DNA of 64,000 nucleotides from Actinophytocola sp. (GCF_009379765.1 NZ_WHTD01000001.1:1-64000), one strand, 5' to 3'. Counted from the first letter of the stretch, positions 29,401 through 42,500 are shown. The notes: generated by a model from the sequence alone, not told the origin. Translations and numbers: made by a program.

Positions 29401-32400
29401 TCCACACGCGTGCCGTCGGCGACGGCCGATACGACATCACCGTCCTGGACACCGACGGGAACAGCCGCGCGGAACTGACCGGTGTGGTCGTGCGAGCGGA
29501 TCGTTCCGAGCCCGCCGAGCCGGTGCTGGACCGGTATGTCTTCGAGCCGCACTGGGTCGAGACACCGGTGGCCGCGCCGGTTCCGCAGCGGCTGGCCGAC
29601 GGGCCGACGCTGATCGTCCATCCCGCGGAGTGCGGGGATCTCGTCCAGCAGCTGCTCGCGGGGGGGACCGACGGCCAGGTCTGGCTGGCCCGACTGGGTT
29701 CGTCGACCCATGCGCTGTCCGACCGGGTGTGGGAGCTGCACCCGGACGACGCCGCAGGCCTGCGCACGCTCGTGGAGCGGGTGGCCGACCTGCGCCACGT
29801 GTGGTTCCTCGACGGCGTGCGCGCCGGCGCCGATGACGGGGCCGAGGTCGCTCCGCATCCGGCGCAGACCCTGTTCCGCCTCCTCACGGCGCTGTCCTCG
29901 GCCGGCCGGTTGTCCCGGCTCGGTTCGCTGCGGGTCGTCACCGAGGACGTGTCCGACGTGGCCGGTGGCCGGGTCGGGAACCCGGCAGCGGCCGGCCTGG
30001 TGGGGCTGTGCGCCTCGCTGGCCAAGGAGTACCCGAGCCTGGCGGTGAGCTGCGTGGACATCGCGCCGGTCCGGGAGGCGGGGCTGGTCCCCGCGCTGCT
30101 CGCCGAACCGGCGAGCAGCGACGGTGCGCAGGTCGCGCTGCGGGACGGACGGCGGTTCGTCCGGCGGCTCAGGCCGGTGGCGCTGCCGGCGGACCATCCT
30201 CCCGTGTACCGCCAGGGTGGCGTCTACCTGATCGTCGGTGGAGCCGGAGGTATCGGCGCGACCCTGGCCGAGCATCTGGCGAGGTCGGTCGCGGCCGGTG
30301 TGGTGCTCGTCGGCCGGCGTCCGGCCGACGCGGACACCGATCGGCTCGTTGCGCGCGTGGCCGAGCTGGGTGGCCGTGCGGTGTACCTGGCCGCCGACGT
30401 CACCGACCGCGGTGCGATGCGCGCCGCTCTGGACACGGCCAAGGCTCGGTTCGGTGCGGTCAACGGGGTGTTCCACGCGGCGATGGTGTTGCGGGACGGG
30501 ATCCTCGAGCGCATGACCGCCGCGGACCTCGACGCGGTCTACCGGCCCAAGGCACACGGCAGCGCCGTCCTCGGGGACCTGCTGGCCGACGAGGAACTGG
30601 ACTTCCTGCTCTACCTGTCGTCGGTGCAGTCCTTCACGGCTTCGGCCGGCCAGAGCAACTACGCCGCGGCCTCGACCGCGCAGGACGCCACCGCTCTTGC
30701 GGTCGGCTCGCGGGCTCGGTACCCGGTTCAGGTGATCAACTGGGGAGTGTGGGGGACGGTCGGCGCCGTCGCCGCGCCGCACTACCTGGACCAGTTGCGA
30801 GCCCGGGGTTTCCGGCCGATCGATCCTGCCGACGGGATGGCCGCCGTCGAACGGGTACTCGGCTCCGGCCTGCGACAGGTCGTCGCCTGCGCCGCCACCG
30901 ACGAGGTGCTGCTCGGCATCGGTGTCCGTGCGGACGCCGCCGACGGTGCCGCCGCCGCGGGTGCCGACGCATCGGCGGGAGTGCCGGAACCCGTTGCGCG
31001 CCTTCATGATTCGGCGCTGCAGCGGATCGAGGAACGCGAGCTGGAGGACTTCCTCGCGCAGGAGGTGTGCGCGCTGTTCCTGCGGGCCGGCGTGCTTTCG
31101 CAGGACGGTCGCGACCTGGCCGACCTGGCATCGGCGCTGGATGCGTTGCCCCGGAACCATGGCCTGGTCCTCGCGTTGGCCCGGATCGCGGTCCGCAACG
31201 GATACGCGACACTGGGCGGCGGCCGGCTGCAGGCCACCGGTCGCGTCGCGGAGGTCGAACTGTCCGCGGTCCGGCAGCGGGCCGACCGGCTCCGGCGAAC
31301 GTATCCGAACCTGGCTGCCCGCCTGAATCTCGCCTGCGCATGCCTGGACGCGCTGCCGGATGTCCTCGCCGGGGCAGCCGCACCGACCGAGGTGCTCTTT
31401 CCCGATGGGTCGATCGAGCTGGTCGCGGCGACCTACCGGGACGAACGGCTGGCCGACTACTGCAACCAGGTGCTCGCCGAGCAGGTAGCCGGACACCTCC
31501 GCGCGGCCGGCGCGGGCCGGCGCGCCCGGATTCTCGAGGTCGGTGCGGGTACCGGCGCCACGACCGACGCGGTGCTCGCCGCGCTGCGCGGCGGCGGCAT
31601 CGAGGCCGACTACCACTTCACCGACGTGTCCGTGCGTTTCCTGCGCGAGGCGCGGGCTCGGTATGGCGGTGTCACCGGTGTCCGGATGGAGTTCCGGCCA
31701 CTCGACCTCGACCGTCCGGTCGGTGAGCAGGGTTTCCCGGACACCTACGACGTGGTGATCGCGGCGAACGTGCTGCACGCGGTTGCCGGCCTGGACACCG
31801 TTCTGGACCGGATTCAACGCCTGCTGGCGCCCTCAGGCCGGTTGTCGCTCACCGAGGTCACCAGGGTGACCGCCTTCCACACGGTCACCTTCGGCCTGCT
31901 GGAGGGATGGTGGTCGCACGGGGACGAGCCGCGGCGCCTGGCGTCCTCGCCGCTGCTGGACGCGCACATGTGGCGTCGCCGGCTGGAATCGGCCGGCTTC
32001 GCCGACGTCGTGGTGTCCGGCGCGGCCGAGGAACCCGGCGAGCTGTTCCAGCGGGTGATCACCGCACGACCCACGCCAATGCCGGCATCGCCCACGCCGG
32101 TGCCGGCTCCGCCGTCGCCGGTCGCGGTGCCGCCGGCCACCGCGACGCAGGCCGCTGTGGAGTCGGCGGCTGCTGTGGATTCGCGTGCCGGTGCCGTGCG
32201 GCGGGTCGCCGAGGTGATCACCGAACTCGCCGCCGGAACCCTCGGCATGTCCGCCGAGGATCTGGACCTGGACCGGCCGCTGTCCTACTACGGCGTGGAC
32301 TCCATAGTCGGTGTCGAGTTGATCAACAAAGTCAACCGGGAACTCGACGTACTGCTCAAGACGATCGCGATCTTCGACCATCCCACCGTGCACGAGCTGG

Positions 32401-35400
32401 CCGCGTTCGTGGTCGACCGCCACGGCGCCGATCGGTTCGCGCAGGCGAAGACCCGGGAGCCGGTGCCGGAGAAACCGGCGGCCCCGACCGCGGCGGTCCC
32501 GACCGTGACGGCCCCGGCCGCCGAGCCCGTCTCCGTCGCCGGTGGGTTCCGCGCGGTCCGGTTCGAGCGGCCCGGCAGCCCGATGGACCTGACCATCGTC
32601 CCGATCGAGCCGAGCGCACCTGGTCCGGGAGAAGTCGAGATCCTGGTCCGGGCCTTCCCGGTCAACTTCTCGGACTTCCTGGCCGCCAAGGGCCTGTACC
32701 CGATGATGCCGGACTTCCCGTTCACTCCCGGAGTGGAGGTGTCCGGTGTGGTGGGCCGGGTCGGTCCCGGTGTCGAGCGGGTACGGCCCGGCGCCGACGT
32801 CATCGCGCTGACCAGGCCGGAGATGGGTGGGCAGGCGTCGGTCGTGGTCACCGACGAGACGTTCGTCGTGGGCAAGCCGGCGAATATCACCTACGAGCAG
32901 GCATGCGGGATACCGGTGGCGTTCCTGGCCATGCGCATGGCCTTCGAACGGGCCGCGGTGCGGGCCGGGGAGCGGGTGCTGATCCGGGCGGCGACCGGGA
33001 CCAACGGCCTGATGGCGGTCCAGCTCGCGAAGCTGGCCGGCGCCGAGGTCATCGCGAGCGCGGGTTCGGCGCGGAAGATCGAGTACCTGGCCTCCCTCGG
33101 TGTCCCGGACGCCATCGATCACTCGCGCGACGAGGTGGTCGAGCAGGTGCTGCGCCGGACCGGCGGTCGAGGGGTCGACGTCGTGATCAACACGGTCGGT
33201 GGCACGGCGATCCAGGACGGCATCGACCTGCTGGCGCCGGAAGGCCGCTACGTGGAGATCGCCGTGTTCGGCCTGCAGGCTTCCGACCACCTGGATCTGT
33301 CCCGGCTGGTGGACAACCAGAGCTTCCACAGTTTCAACGCCAAGAAGTACTTCCTGCAGCACCCGGACCGGCGCACCCGCTACCTGGACGAGATGGTGGC
33401 GCACCTGGAATCCGGGGAGATCACGCCGATCCTCGCGCGGGTGGTCGAGTTCGACCGGGTCACCGACGCGTACGCGCTCAAGTCCGACCGCGAGACCATC
33501 GGACGAGTGGTGGTGTCCATGCCGCCGGTCGACACCCCGGTGGCCGTCGAGCCAGTGGCCGTCGAGCCGGTGGCCGGCGCCGGTGCCGCGCACCGGAACA
33601 GGGACATCGCCGTCATCGGCATGTCCTGTCGGTTCGGTGGAGCCGAGGACCTCGACGCGCTGTGGGCCAGCCTGGCCGATGGTGTGTGCACAGCCGGGGA
33701 CGTCCCGGCCTCCCGCTGGTCCGCCGAGCGCTACTACGATCCCGACCCGGCCCGGCTCGACACCACCTACTGCCGGCGCGGCGCGTTCCTGGCGGACATC
33801 GACGCCTTCGACGCTCCGTTCTTCGCCATCTCGGGCAAGGAGGCCGCGCAGACCGACCCCCAGCAGCGCCTGTTCCTCGAGGAATCATGGAAGGCGCTGG
33901 AGGACGCGGGTTACCCGGGCGGCGCGCTGGCCGGCCGGTCGTGCGGGGTCTTCGTCGGCGCCGGTCCGAGTGAGTACCTGACCCGGATGAACAAGGCCGA
34001 GGCGGTTCGGGAGGCCCAGTCGTTCTGGGGCAACGAGGCATCCGTGCTCGCCGCCCGGATCTCCTACTTCCTCAACCTCAAGGGTCCGTCCATCGCGGTG
34101 AACACCGCCTGCTCCTCGTCCCTGGTCGCGGTGCACCTTGCCGGTCAGAGCCTGCTGTCCGGCGAGTGCGAGACGGCCATCGCCGGCGGCGTGTTCCTGA
34201 CCCTCGCCCCGGACTACTTCGTCGTCGCCAGCAATGGTGCGATGCTGTCCCCGGACGGCACCTGCAAGACGTTCGACGCCGACGCGGACGGCTTCGGACC
34301 CGGCGAGGGAGTCGCCGCGCTGGTGCTCAAGCCACTGGCGAATGCGGTGCGCGACGGTGACCACGTGCACGGCGTGATCCGGGGCTCCGCGATCAACCAG
34401 GACGGCCGGACCAACGGCATCACCGCGCCGAGCGGAACCTCCCAGACCGCCGTCGAACTGGCCGCCTACGAGCGTGCCGGCGTCGATCCGTCGACCATCG
34501 GCTACGTCGAGGCACACGGCACCGGCACACTGCTCGGCGATCCGATCGAGGTCGAGGCGCTGACCAACGCGTTCCGGAAGTACACCGACCGGAGCGGCTT
34601 CTGTGCGATCGGGTCGGTCAAGGCGAACATCGGCCACACCGCAGCGGCGGCCGGGATCGCCGGGATGATCAAGGTGCTGCTGGCCTTCCGGCACCGGGCG
34701 ATTCCGCCGTCGGCCAACTTCCACCGGCCCAACCCGCTGATCGACTTCGCGGGCAGCCCGTTCTTCGTCAACACCGAGCTGCGGCCGTGGCACGGCACCG
34801 ACGGTCATCCGCGGCGCGCCACCGTCAGCGGCTTCGGCTTCAGCGGCACCAACGCACACCTGGTGCTGGAGGAACCGCCTGCGGTTCGGCCGTCGGCGCC
34901 CGACGCCGGACCGGCGGTCGTCGTCCCGCTCTCCGCGCAGACGCCGAGTGCGCTGCGCGCGCGCGTGCGGTCATTGGCCGACTGGCTGGACCGGACGGAT
35001 GCTGACGTGTCCGTCGCGGAGATCGCCCAGAACGCGCAGCTGTGCCGGCAGCACTTCGCGGAGCGGTCGGCCTTCGTCGTGCGTGATCGGGCGGAGTTGT
35101 CGGATCGGCTGCGCGCGACGCTGTCCGGTGCCGAACCGGTGACGGCCGCGGTCGCGCACGGCCCGGCCACCGAGGCGGCCGAGGCGTTCCTGTCCGGTGC
35201 CGATGTGGACTGGCCGGCGCTGTGGAACGGACGGGTCCACCGCAGGATCTCCCTGCCGACCTATCGGTTCGACCGTCACCGGTACTGGTACGACGAGCAG
35301 GACACCGCCTACGGCGCGGCCACCGGTCACGCGCCGGTGTTGCGGATGGTCGACGGCACCGAATCGACCGTCCTGGAGACCGAACTGGCCGGCACCGAGT

Positions 35401-36257
35401 TCTACCTCGCGCAGCACCGACTGCGGGACGAGCCGACACTGCCCGGAGTCCTGTACATCGACCTGGCGCTGCGGGCCGGTCGTCAGGCGGGGCGGCCGGC
35501 GGACGGTATCCGTGGTTTCCAGTGGCTGCGTCCGCTGGCGATGACGGACGAGCCGGTCCGGCTGACGACCTCGCTGCGGCCGCGCGGAGACGCGACCGAG
35601 TTCGAGATCCGTTCCGCGGAGGCCGTCCACGCACGCGGAACGCTCGTCGGACGCGACACGACCGATCTTCCGGTTCGGATGGACCTTGCGGCGCTGCGGC
35701 GCCGATGCACCAGGGACTTCCCGGTTTCCGAGCTGTACCGGGTGATGGCCGGGCTGGGACTGGTGCACGGGCCGGAGTTGCGCGGAGTGCGCACGGTCCA
35801 CACCGGTGACCAGGAGGCACTGGCCAGGATGGAGCTGCCCGGCAGGCTGGCCGCCGCCGCGACCTATCGGGTCCATCCGACGCTGGCCGACGGGGCGCTG
35901 CAGCTGCTCGCGGCCGTCCCACAGGTGTGCGACGGGCTGACCAGTCCGCTGCTGCCGATGGCCGTCGACGAGATATTCCTGACCGATCCCTGGCCGGAAT
36001 CGGTCTATGCCTGGGTTTCCGCCGCCGACGGCCGGTCCTCCACCGGCAGCCACACCGTCCAGGTCAGGCTCCTGGACGAGCGGGGACGAGTGCTGCTGGC
36101 CATGGAGCGGCTGTCGGTCCGGCGCCTGGACGGTGCGGCCACGCCGGCATCGGCTGAACCTCCGGAGGCGCGGATCGAGGACGTCCTGCAGCGGTTCCGG
36201 GACGGGGAGATGGACGAGTTGGAAGCCCTATCGGCACTGGAGGCATTCCGTGGTTGA
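17482..36257 (+). CDS. Trans-AT PKS protein 1: modules 1-3 and KS-DH of module 4 (frameshifted in KS2)
   Basis: The gene starts at ATG 17482 and ends at TGA 36257. As given it is two overlapping frames (17482-22848, and a second ending at 36257) because one C seems to be missing near 22757. Restoring it gives one frame of about 6258 residues. Domain order is KS1-(AT-like)-KR1-ACP1, KS2-DH2-KR2-ACP2, KS3-(Ser-less ACP-like)-DH3-KR3-cMT3-ACP3-ER3, KS4-DH4, then a C-terminal docking helix ([20 protein letters not shown]). All four KS have Cys-His-His. No loading domain precedes KS1, so it probably uses acetyl directly. The next gene overlaps by 8 bases. There is no clear ribosome site before the ATG. 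Confidence 0.9.
17515..21950 (+). other. PKS module 1: KS - degenerate AT - KR - ACP
   Basis: KS1 (17515-18800) has active Cys at 18022 (AACASS), EAHGTGT and NIGHLE. From 18840 to about 20240 lies a region with AT-like architecture and a post-AT linker ([21 protein letters not shown]), but the GHSxG motif position reads ARGAG near 19312-19326. KR1 has TGGAGGLG at about 20965 and active-site SSLVAL/ADYGAAN; its LRD suggests B-type stereochemistry. ACP1 has its phosphopantetheine Ser at 21829 (GIDS). There is no DH, so the module leaves a beta-hydroxyl, predicted to become the lactone oxygen. Confidence 0.85.
22072..26520 (+). other. PKS module 2: KS - DH - KR - ACP
   Basis: KS2 (22072-23380) has active Cys at 22582 (DTACASS), EAHGTGT and NIGHLE, but is crossed by the apparent frameshift near 22757. 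DH2 (23900-24745) has [10 protein letters not shown] in place of HxxxGxxxxP and a catalytic Asp in [10 protein letters not shown]2 has its catalytic subdomain at 25480-26040 with [14 protein letters not shown] and AAYGFAN. ACP2 carries its Ser at 26394 (GFDS). The predicted outcome is an alpha,beta-alkene. Confidence 0.85.
22756..22758 (+). other. Apparent one-base deletion (frameshift) in KS2
   Basis: The expected codons for [12 protein letters not shown] would read GCC GAC GCC GAC GGC, but the window reads GCC GAC GCG ACG GC. One C is missing at 22757/22758. Upstream homology stops and downstream homology starts in the +1-shifted frame at exactly this point. Confidence 0.85.
26629..33525 (+). 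other. PKS module 3: KS - (Ser-less ACP-like) - DH - KR - cMT - ACP - ER
   Basis: KS3 has its Cys at 27147 (DTACSSS), EMHGTGT and VIGHLE. An ACP-like fold without Ser (GLGPVAL, Pro at 28221) sits in the post-KS linker. DH3 (28735-29510) has an ideal [10 protein letters not shown] and ILDVALQ. KR3 has its catalytic part at 30217-30770 (SSVQSF, SNYAAAS). cMT3 (31000-32075) has the SAM motif [12 protein letters not shown] and NVLHA. ACP3 Ser is at 32301 (GVDS). A medium-chain-dehydrogenase ER (32545-33525, [18 protein letters not shown]) follows the ACP. The predicted outcome is a fully reduced, alpha-methylated unit. Confidence 0.88.
33541..33570 (+). repeat. 15-bp tandem repeat in the ER-KS4 linker
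   Basis: TGGCCGTCGAGCCAG is followed directly by TGGCCGTCGAGCCGG, encoding repeated VAVEP in the flexible linker before KS4. Confidence 0.8.
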
Positions 36258-36590
36258 TCGACAGACGGATCGCAGGGTGCTGCTCGCCAAGATCCGGTCG
36301 GGTGAGATCGATGTGGCGGCGGCCGCACGACTGATCGGTGCGACCGCGGAGGCGCCGAGCGAGCCTCTGGTCCACTGGCTGTGCGAGCTGGTGGCGGCCG
36401 AGGCGCGCATCCCCGTACACACCATCCGGCCGGATCGGTCGCTGGACAACTACGGATTCGACTCGCTGATGGCGCTGAACCTGGTTCGCCGGATGGAGAC
36501 CCGGTTCGGAGCGCTGCCGGCAACGCTGTTGTTCGAGCACCAGGACGTGCGTTCGCTGGCCGACTACCTGGCTCGGGAGCACCCGGACAC
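33601..36590 (+). other. PKS module 4: KS - DH // ACP, split between proteins 1 and 2
   Basis: KS4 (33601-34875) is intact: Cys at 34110, EAHGTGT and NIGHT. DH4 (35335-36140) has [10 protein letters not shown], with Asp replacing the Gly of HxxxGxxxxP, and [10 protein letters not shown] with the Asp kept. There is no KR. Protein 1 then ends in a docking helix. The ACP of this module begins protein 2 (36367-36590, Ser at 36463, GFDS) after a matching docking segment, LLAKIRSGEIDVAAAARLI. The DH may act on a hydroxyl made in trans or be a specialised dehydratase-like domain. Confidence 0.8.
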
Positions 36591-39500
36591 CGTCGATCGG
36601 CTGGTGACCACATCGGACGGTGAGCGGCGGCCGTTCGTGGCCGACGAACCCGCGGCCACCGACGATCCGGCGACCGACGATCCGGCGCCGCCGTCCGCGG
36701 ACGGGATCGCGATCGTCGGCATCAGCGGCCGCTTTCCACAGGCCGGGAACCTCGACGAGTTCTGGGAGAACCTGCGCGCCGGACGTGACAGCGTCACCGA
36801 GATTCCCGCGGATCGGTGGGATCACAGCGAGTACTTCGATCCCCGACCCGGTCGGCCGGGAAAGAGCTACAGCCGGTGGGGAGCGTTCCTGGACGGGATC
36901 GACGAGTTCGACGCCGCCTTCTTCCGGATCTCGCCGCGTGAGGCCGAGCGGATGGACCCGCAGGAACGGCTGTTCCTGCAGGAGGTCTGGCACGCACTGG
37001 AGGATGGCGGCATCACCACCGAAGACCTCGCCGGCAGGCCCGTCGGTGTCTACGTCGGACTGATGTACTCGCAGTACCAGTTGCTCCAGGCAGCGGAGGC
37101 GGCGCGCGGAAACCCGCTGTACCTGGGCTCCTCGTACGCCTCGATCGCCAACCGGGTCTCGCACTATTTCGACTTCCGCGGACCGAGTATGGCCGTGGAC
37201 AGCATGTGCTCCTCGTCGCTGACCGCGATCCACCTGGCCTGTGAAGCGCTGGCGCGCGGGGAGATCACCACGGCCGTGGCGGGTGGGGTCAACCTGACCC
37301 TGCATCCGGCCAAGTACGTCGACCTCAGTCAGGGCCGGTATGCCGCCACCGACGGCCGCTGCCGCAGTTTCGGCGCGGGCGGCGACGGTTACGTACCCGG
37401 CGAAGGGGTGGCCGCGGTGGTGCTCAAGCCGTTGAGCAGGGCACTCGCCGACGGCGACCGCATCCACGCGGTGATCCGCGGCAGTGCCGTCGCGCACGGT
37501 GGCAGGACCAACGGCTTCTCCGTCCCCAACCCGACCGAACAGGCCGAGCTCATCGCGCGCGCCTGGCGCAGGGCCGGCGTGCGGCCCCGCGACATCGGCT
37601 ACCTCGAGGCGCACGGCACCGGCACCGCGCTGGGTGATCCGATCGAGATCAGCGCGCTGGCCAAGGCACTCGGGCCGCGTCCCGACGGCACCCCACCGTG
37701 TCCGATCGGCTCGGTCAAGTCCAACATCGGCCATCTGGAGGGGGCCGCCGGCATCGCGGCGCTGGCCAAGGTCGTGCTCCAGCTCCGGCATCGCACCAGG
37801 GTGCCGTCACTGCACTGCGATCCGCCGAATCCGCACATCGACTTCGACGCGGCGGGTCTGACGGTGCAGCGCACAGTGCAACCCTGGGACAGCAACGGGG
37901 CTCGCCGCATCGCCGGCATCAGTTCGTTCGGTGCCGGTGGTGCCAACGCACACCTCGTCGTCGCGGAACCCCCCGTCGCGGAACCCCCCGTGGAGGCGGA
38001 TGCCGAAGGCCCCAGCTTGATCGTGCTGTCGGCGGCGAGCAGCGATCGGCTCACCGCGCTGGCTACCGGCCTTGCCGACCACGCCGACCGCCACGGACAT
38101 GCCGGAGGCCGCGACGCGGTCGGCTGGCTGGCCCGCGCGGCCGCCACGCTGCGGCACGGCCGCACCGCCCTGCCGCACCGCCTTGCGCTGGTCGCCACCG
38201 ATGTCTCCGACCTCGTCGCGCGACTGCGCGACTTCGCCGCGCACGGCGGCGCCGCGGGCGTGTTCACCGGCCACGCCGGTGACGGCGAGCGCGGCGCGGA
38301 CTTCGACCACGCGGATCTCACCGAGCTGGCCCGGCACTGGGTCGACGGTGCCGGGGACGATCTCGTGCGCACGCCGAGCCGTGCGCTGCAGAAGGTCGGC
38401 CTGCCCGGCTACCCGTTCGTGCGCGAACGGCACTGGCCATCGCTGCGCGACAGCGGGCCGCGCGGGGCGGCGCACCCGGCCGTTGCGGACCGGCCGGTGC
38501 TGTCCGAGGTCGCCGCGGGCCGGTACACCTGTGTGCTCGGCGCGGACTCGCCGCTCGTCCGTGATCACGTGGTCGACGGATGTCGGGTGCTCGCGGGCGC
38601 GGTGGTGATCGATCTGATCCTGGCCGCGGCCGAGGCGTCCGGCCGCGCCGGAACGCTGCGCCTGGCGGACCTCGTGCTGGAGAGCCCGATCGAGGTGCCT
38701 GCCGACGGCGATCACCGGCTCGAGATCGCGGCAGTGCCGGGCGCCGCCGAAGGCGACCTGGAGATCACGGTCGGCGCGGCCGATGGGGTACGTCACGCGC
38801 GCGCGACCGTGTCCGCGGGCAGTGGCGAGCTGGGGACCGTCGACCTCGCCGCGCTCGGCGCGGCGTGCGACACCGAACTCGACGTCGACTCCTGCTACCG
38901 GCGAATCGACCGGCAGGGGCTGCACTACGGTCCGGCGCTGCGTGTGCTGGCAGAGCTGCGCACGGGCGAAGGGCAGGCGCTGGCCAGGCTGCGGCTCGGC
39001 CAACCGTGGCCCGACGACCGGCACGTCTCACATCCCGCGCTGCTCGATGGCGCCTTCCAGACACTGGTCGCGTTCGAGAGCGGCGACGACGGTCCTGGCG
39101 GAGCCCGGATTCCGTTCGCGGTCGACCAGATACTGGTCGGCCCGCACCGGCTGACCGGTGACTGCTGGGTGCGGTCGCGGCCGCGATCCGCCGCGACGGA
39201 CTCGCGGGGTCGGCCGGAGGTCGTCGATCTGGAACTCGCCGACGAGTCCGGCCGCATCGTCGCCAGGGTGGACGGGCTGGTCGTGCGTCCGTTCACGAGC
39301 GAGGGACCCGAACCGGTCCTCCTGCGCGCGACCTGGCGGGCGGCCCCGCTGCCGGCCGCCACGAGCACCGCTGCGGGAACGGTCCTGGTGTTCGACGAGG
39401 ACGGTGCGCGGTCGATCGCCGACGCGCTGGCCGATCAGGTCCCGACCGGGACCAGGGTGGTGCGGGTACTGGCCGGACAGGGTTTCGACCGGCCTTCCGC

Positions 39501-42500
39501 GGACAGCTACGTGGTCGTCGCCGGTGAGGTCGCGCACTACCGTCGGCTGCTGGACGAGATCGCGGCGGACGGCGCGGATCTCGGATCACCGGCCGTGGTG
39601 CACGCGTGGGGCTCGACCGTCGACCCCGAGGTGGCCGTGACCGACCGGGGACTGGAAGCCGCGCTCCACTCGGTGACCGGCCTGACTGTCGCGCTGGCGG
39701 CCCGCGGCTCGGACACGCCGGTCCGTCTGGTGCGCCTCGGCTCGGCCGAGACCCCACTGCTCGGTGCGACGGCCGCGTTCGGCAGGACGGTCGCCGCCGA
39801 GCTGCCGTCCTTCGTGTACACGACCCTGGACTGGCCGTCGGCTGGCGGCGACGTGCGCCGGATCGCGGCCGAGCTGACCGCTCCGGCCACGGCCGGCGAC
39901 GACGTGCGCTACGTCGGTCAGGACCGGCAGGTGCGCACGATGTCCGAGGTGTCCACACCGGACGGCACCGGCGACAGGGCGCGGTTGCGCCGGCGCGGCG
40001 TGTACCTGGTAACCGGCGCCTTCGGTGGGCTGGGCCGGGAACTGGCGAGGTATCTCGCGCGGGAGTACCAGGCCGATCTCGTGCTCGCCGGCCGGTCGGC
40101 GGCCGACGAATCGAGCGTGGCGTTCCTCCGGGAACTGGCGGCATCGGGAGCCAGGACCTGCCACGTCGTTGCGGACTGCGGCACCGGGGACGGCGCGCGG
40201 CGGATGGTCCGGCAGGCCCGCGAGTCCTTCGGCCGGCTGGACGGCGTGATCCACCTCGCCGGCGTCCTGCGGGACGGGTTGGTCGTGCGCAAGGACCGCG
40301 CGGACGTGGCGGCGGTGCTCGCCCCGAAGGTGTGGGGTGCGCACCATCTCGACCGGGCCACCAGGGACGAGGACCTGGACTTCTTCGCGTTGTTCTCCTC
40401 GGCCAGCTCAGTGGTCGGCGTTCCGGGGCAGGGTGACTACTCGTTCGCCAACGCGTTTCTGGACGGCTTCGCCGAGTGGCGTGAACGGCACCGGGCGGTC
40501 GGGGCGCGTTCCGGCGTCACGGTGTCGGTGGCATGGCCGCTGTGGAGCGGCGGCGGCATGGACGTCGACGAGCGGACCAAGGACCGGATCGAACGCGATC
40601 TCGGCTGGGTTCCGCTGCCGGTGGCCACGGGTCTGCGGCTGTTCGAGGCGATCCTGGGGGAGGGACACCCGAGGACGGCCGTCTTCCACGGACATCGGGA
40701 CACGATCCTGCGGACGCTGACCGCGGCCAGTGCACCACCGGCGACCCGGCAGGCCGAGCGGGTGTCGCCGGACGGTTCTGCGGCGCGCCGCGCGCTACTG
40801 GCGCACGTGACCGGCCTGGTCGCCGCCGAGCTGAAGATGCCGCCGAACCGGATGGACGCGCACACGCCGTTCGAGCAGTACGGCCTCGAGTCGGTGATGG
40901 TCATGAACGTCACGCGCGACCTGGAGGAGATCTTCGGACCGCTGCCGCGGACCCTGTTCTTCGAGTACCGGTGTCTTGCCGACCTGAGCGGTCATCTGGC
41001 CGACGTCCATCCGCAGGCGGCCGCGGAACGGTTCGGCGGCCGCGAATCCGCGCCGGCCGCGGTCCCGGCGACACCGTTCGCGCCGGTGTCCGCGAACGGC
41101 TCGACCGCGCGGAACGGCTCGTTCGTGGTTGCGAACGGCTCGACCGCGCCGGTCGCCGCCGCCGCGGCTCAGCCGGTCTCGGACGATCCGATCGCCATTG
41201 TGGGCCTGAGCGGCCGTTACCCGATGGCCGAGACGCTGGAGGAGTTCTGGCACAACCTGCGCGACGGGCGCGACTGCATCACCGAGATACCGCGGTCGCG
41301 CTGGGACCACCGGCGCTACGACCGTCCGGTTCCCGGACGACCGGGGCGCGCGCAGGCGAGGTGGGGCGGCTTTCTCGACCACATCGACCGGTTCGATCCG
41401 TTGCTGTTCAACATATCGCCGCGCGAGGCCAGGCTGATGGACCCGCAGGAGCGGATGTTCCTGGAAGCCGCCTGGCACGTGCTGGAGGACGCCGGACATG
41501 CCCGGTCGGCCTCGGCCGGCCGGCGCATCGGCGTCTACGTCGGCGTCATGTACGCGCAGTACCAGCTGTACGGCGCGGACCCGGCGCGGCAGCAGCAGGG
41601 GTTCGTGCCGGGCTCGCTGTCGGCGTCGGTGGCCAACCGGGTGTCCTACACGCTCGGGCTCACCGGCCCCAGCATCGCGCTGGACACCATGTGCTCGTCC
41701 TCGCTGACCGCGTTGCACCTGGCGTGCGCCGGCCTGCGGCTCGGTGACTGTGACGCGGCGATCGTCGGCGGGGTCAACGCGATCGCGCATCCCAACCGCT
41801 ACCTCCAGCTCGTCCAGGCTGGTTTCGCCTCGACCGACGGCCGGTGCCGCAGCTTCGGTGCCGGCGGCGACGGCTACGTCCCCGGCGAAGGGGTCGGCGC
41901 GCTCCTGCTCAAGCCGTTGAGCCGGGCCGAGGCCGACGGCGACCACATCTACGGCCTCATCCGGGCCACGGCGGTCAACCACGGGGGGCGCAGCAACGGC
42001 TACACCGTGCCGACACCGGTCGCGCAGCACCAGGTGATCGGCGACGCGCTGCGCCGGGGCGGTGTCGATCCCCGGCAGATCGGCTACGTCGAGGCGCACG
42101 GCACCGGTACAGCCCTCGGCGATCCGATCGAGATCGACGGGTTGAACCGGGCTTTCGCCGAGACCGCGCCACCCGGGTCGGCTGGTCTGCCGGCCTGCTC
42201 GATCGGCTCGGTCAAGTCGAACATCGGTCATCTGGAGTCGGCGGCGGGTATCGCCGGCATCACCAAGGTGCTGCTGCAGTTCCGGTACCGCGCGCTGGTG
42301 CCGTCGCTGCACGCGGAACAGCTCAATCCGCACGTCGACTTCGCGTCCGGACCGTTCCACGTCCAGCGCGCGTTCGAGTCCTGGCTTCCGCCGACGCTGG
42401 ACGGGCGGGAGGCGGCGCGGATGGCCGCGGTCAGTTCGTTCGGTGCCGGTGGTGCCAACGCGCACGTGATCCTGGAGGAGTACCAGGCGCCGGTCGGCTC

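Noticed and set aside
17440-31817. Very long minus-strand open frames opposite the PKS genes (for example 17440-21012, 22695-27614, 27618-31817)
   Set aside because: They are antisense shadows caused by high GC at third codon positions. They contain only low-complexity Arg/Gly/Pro-rich sequence and no domains, while the plus strand is full of conserved PKS motifs.
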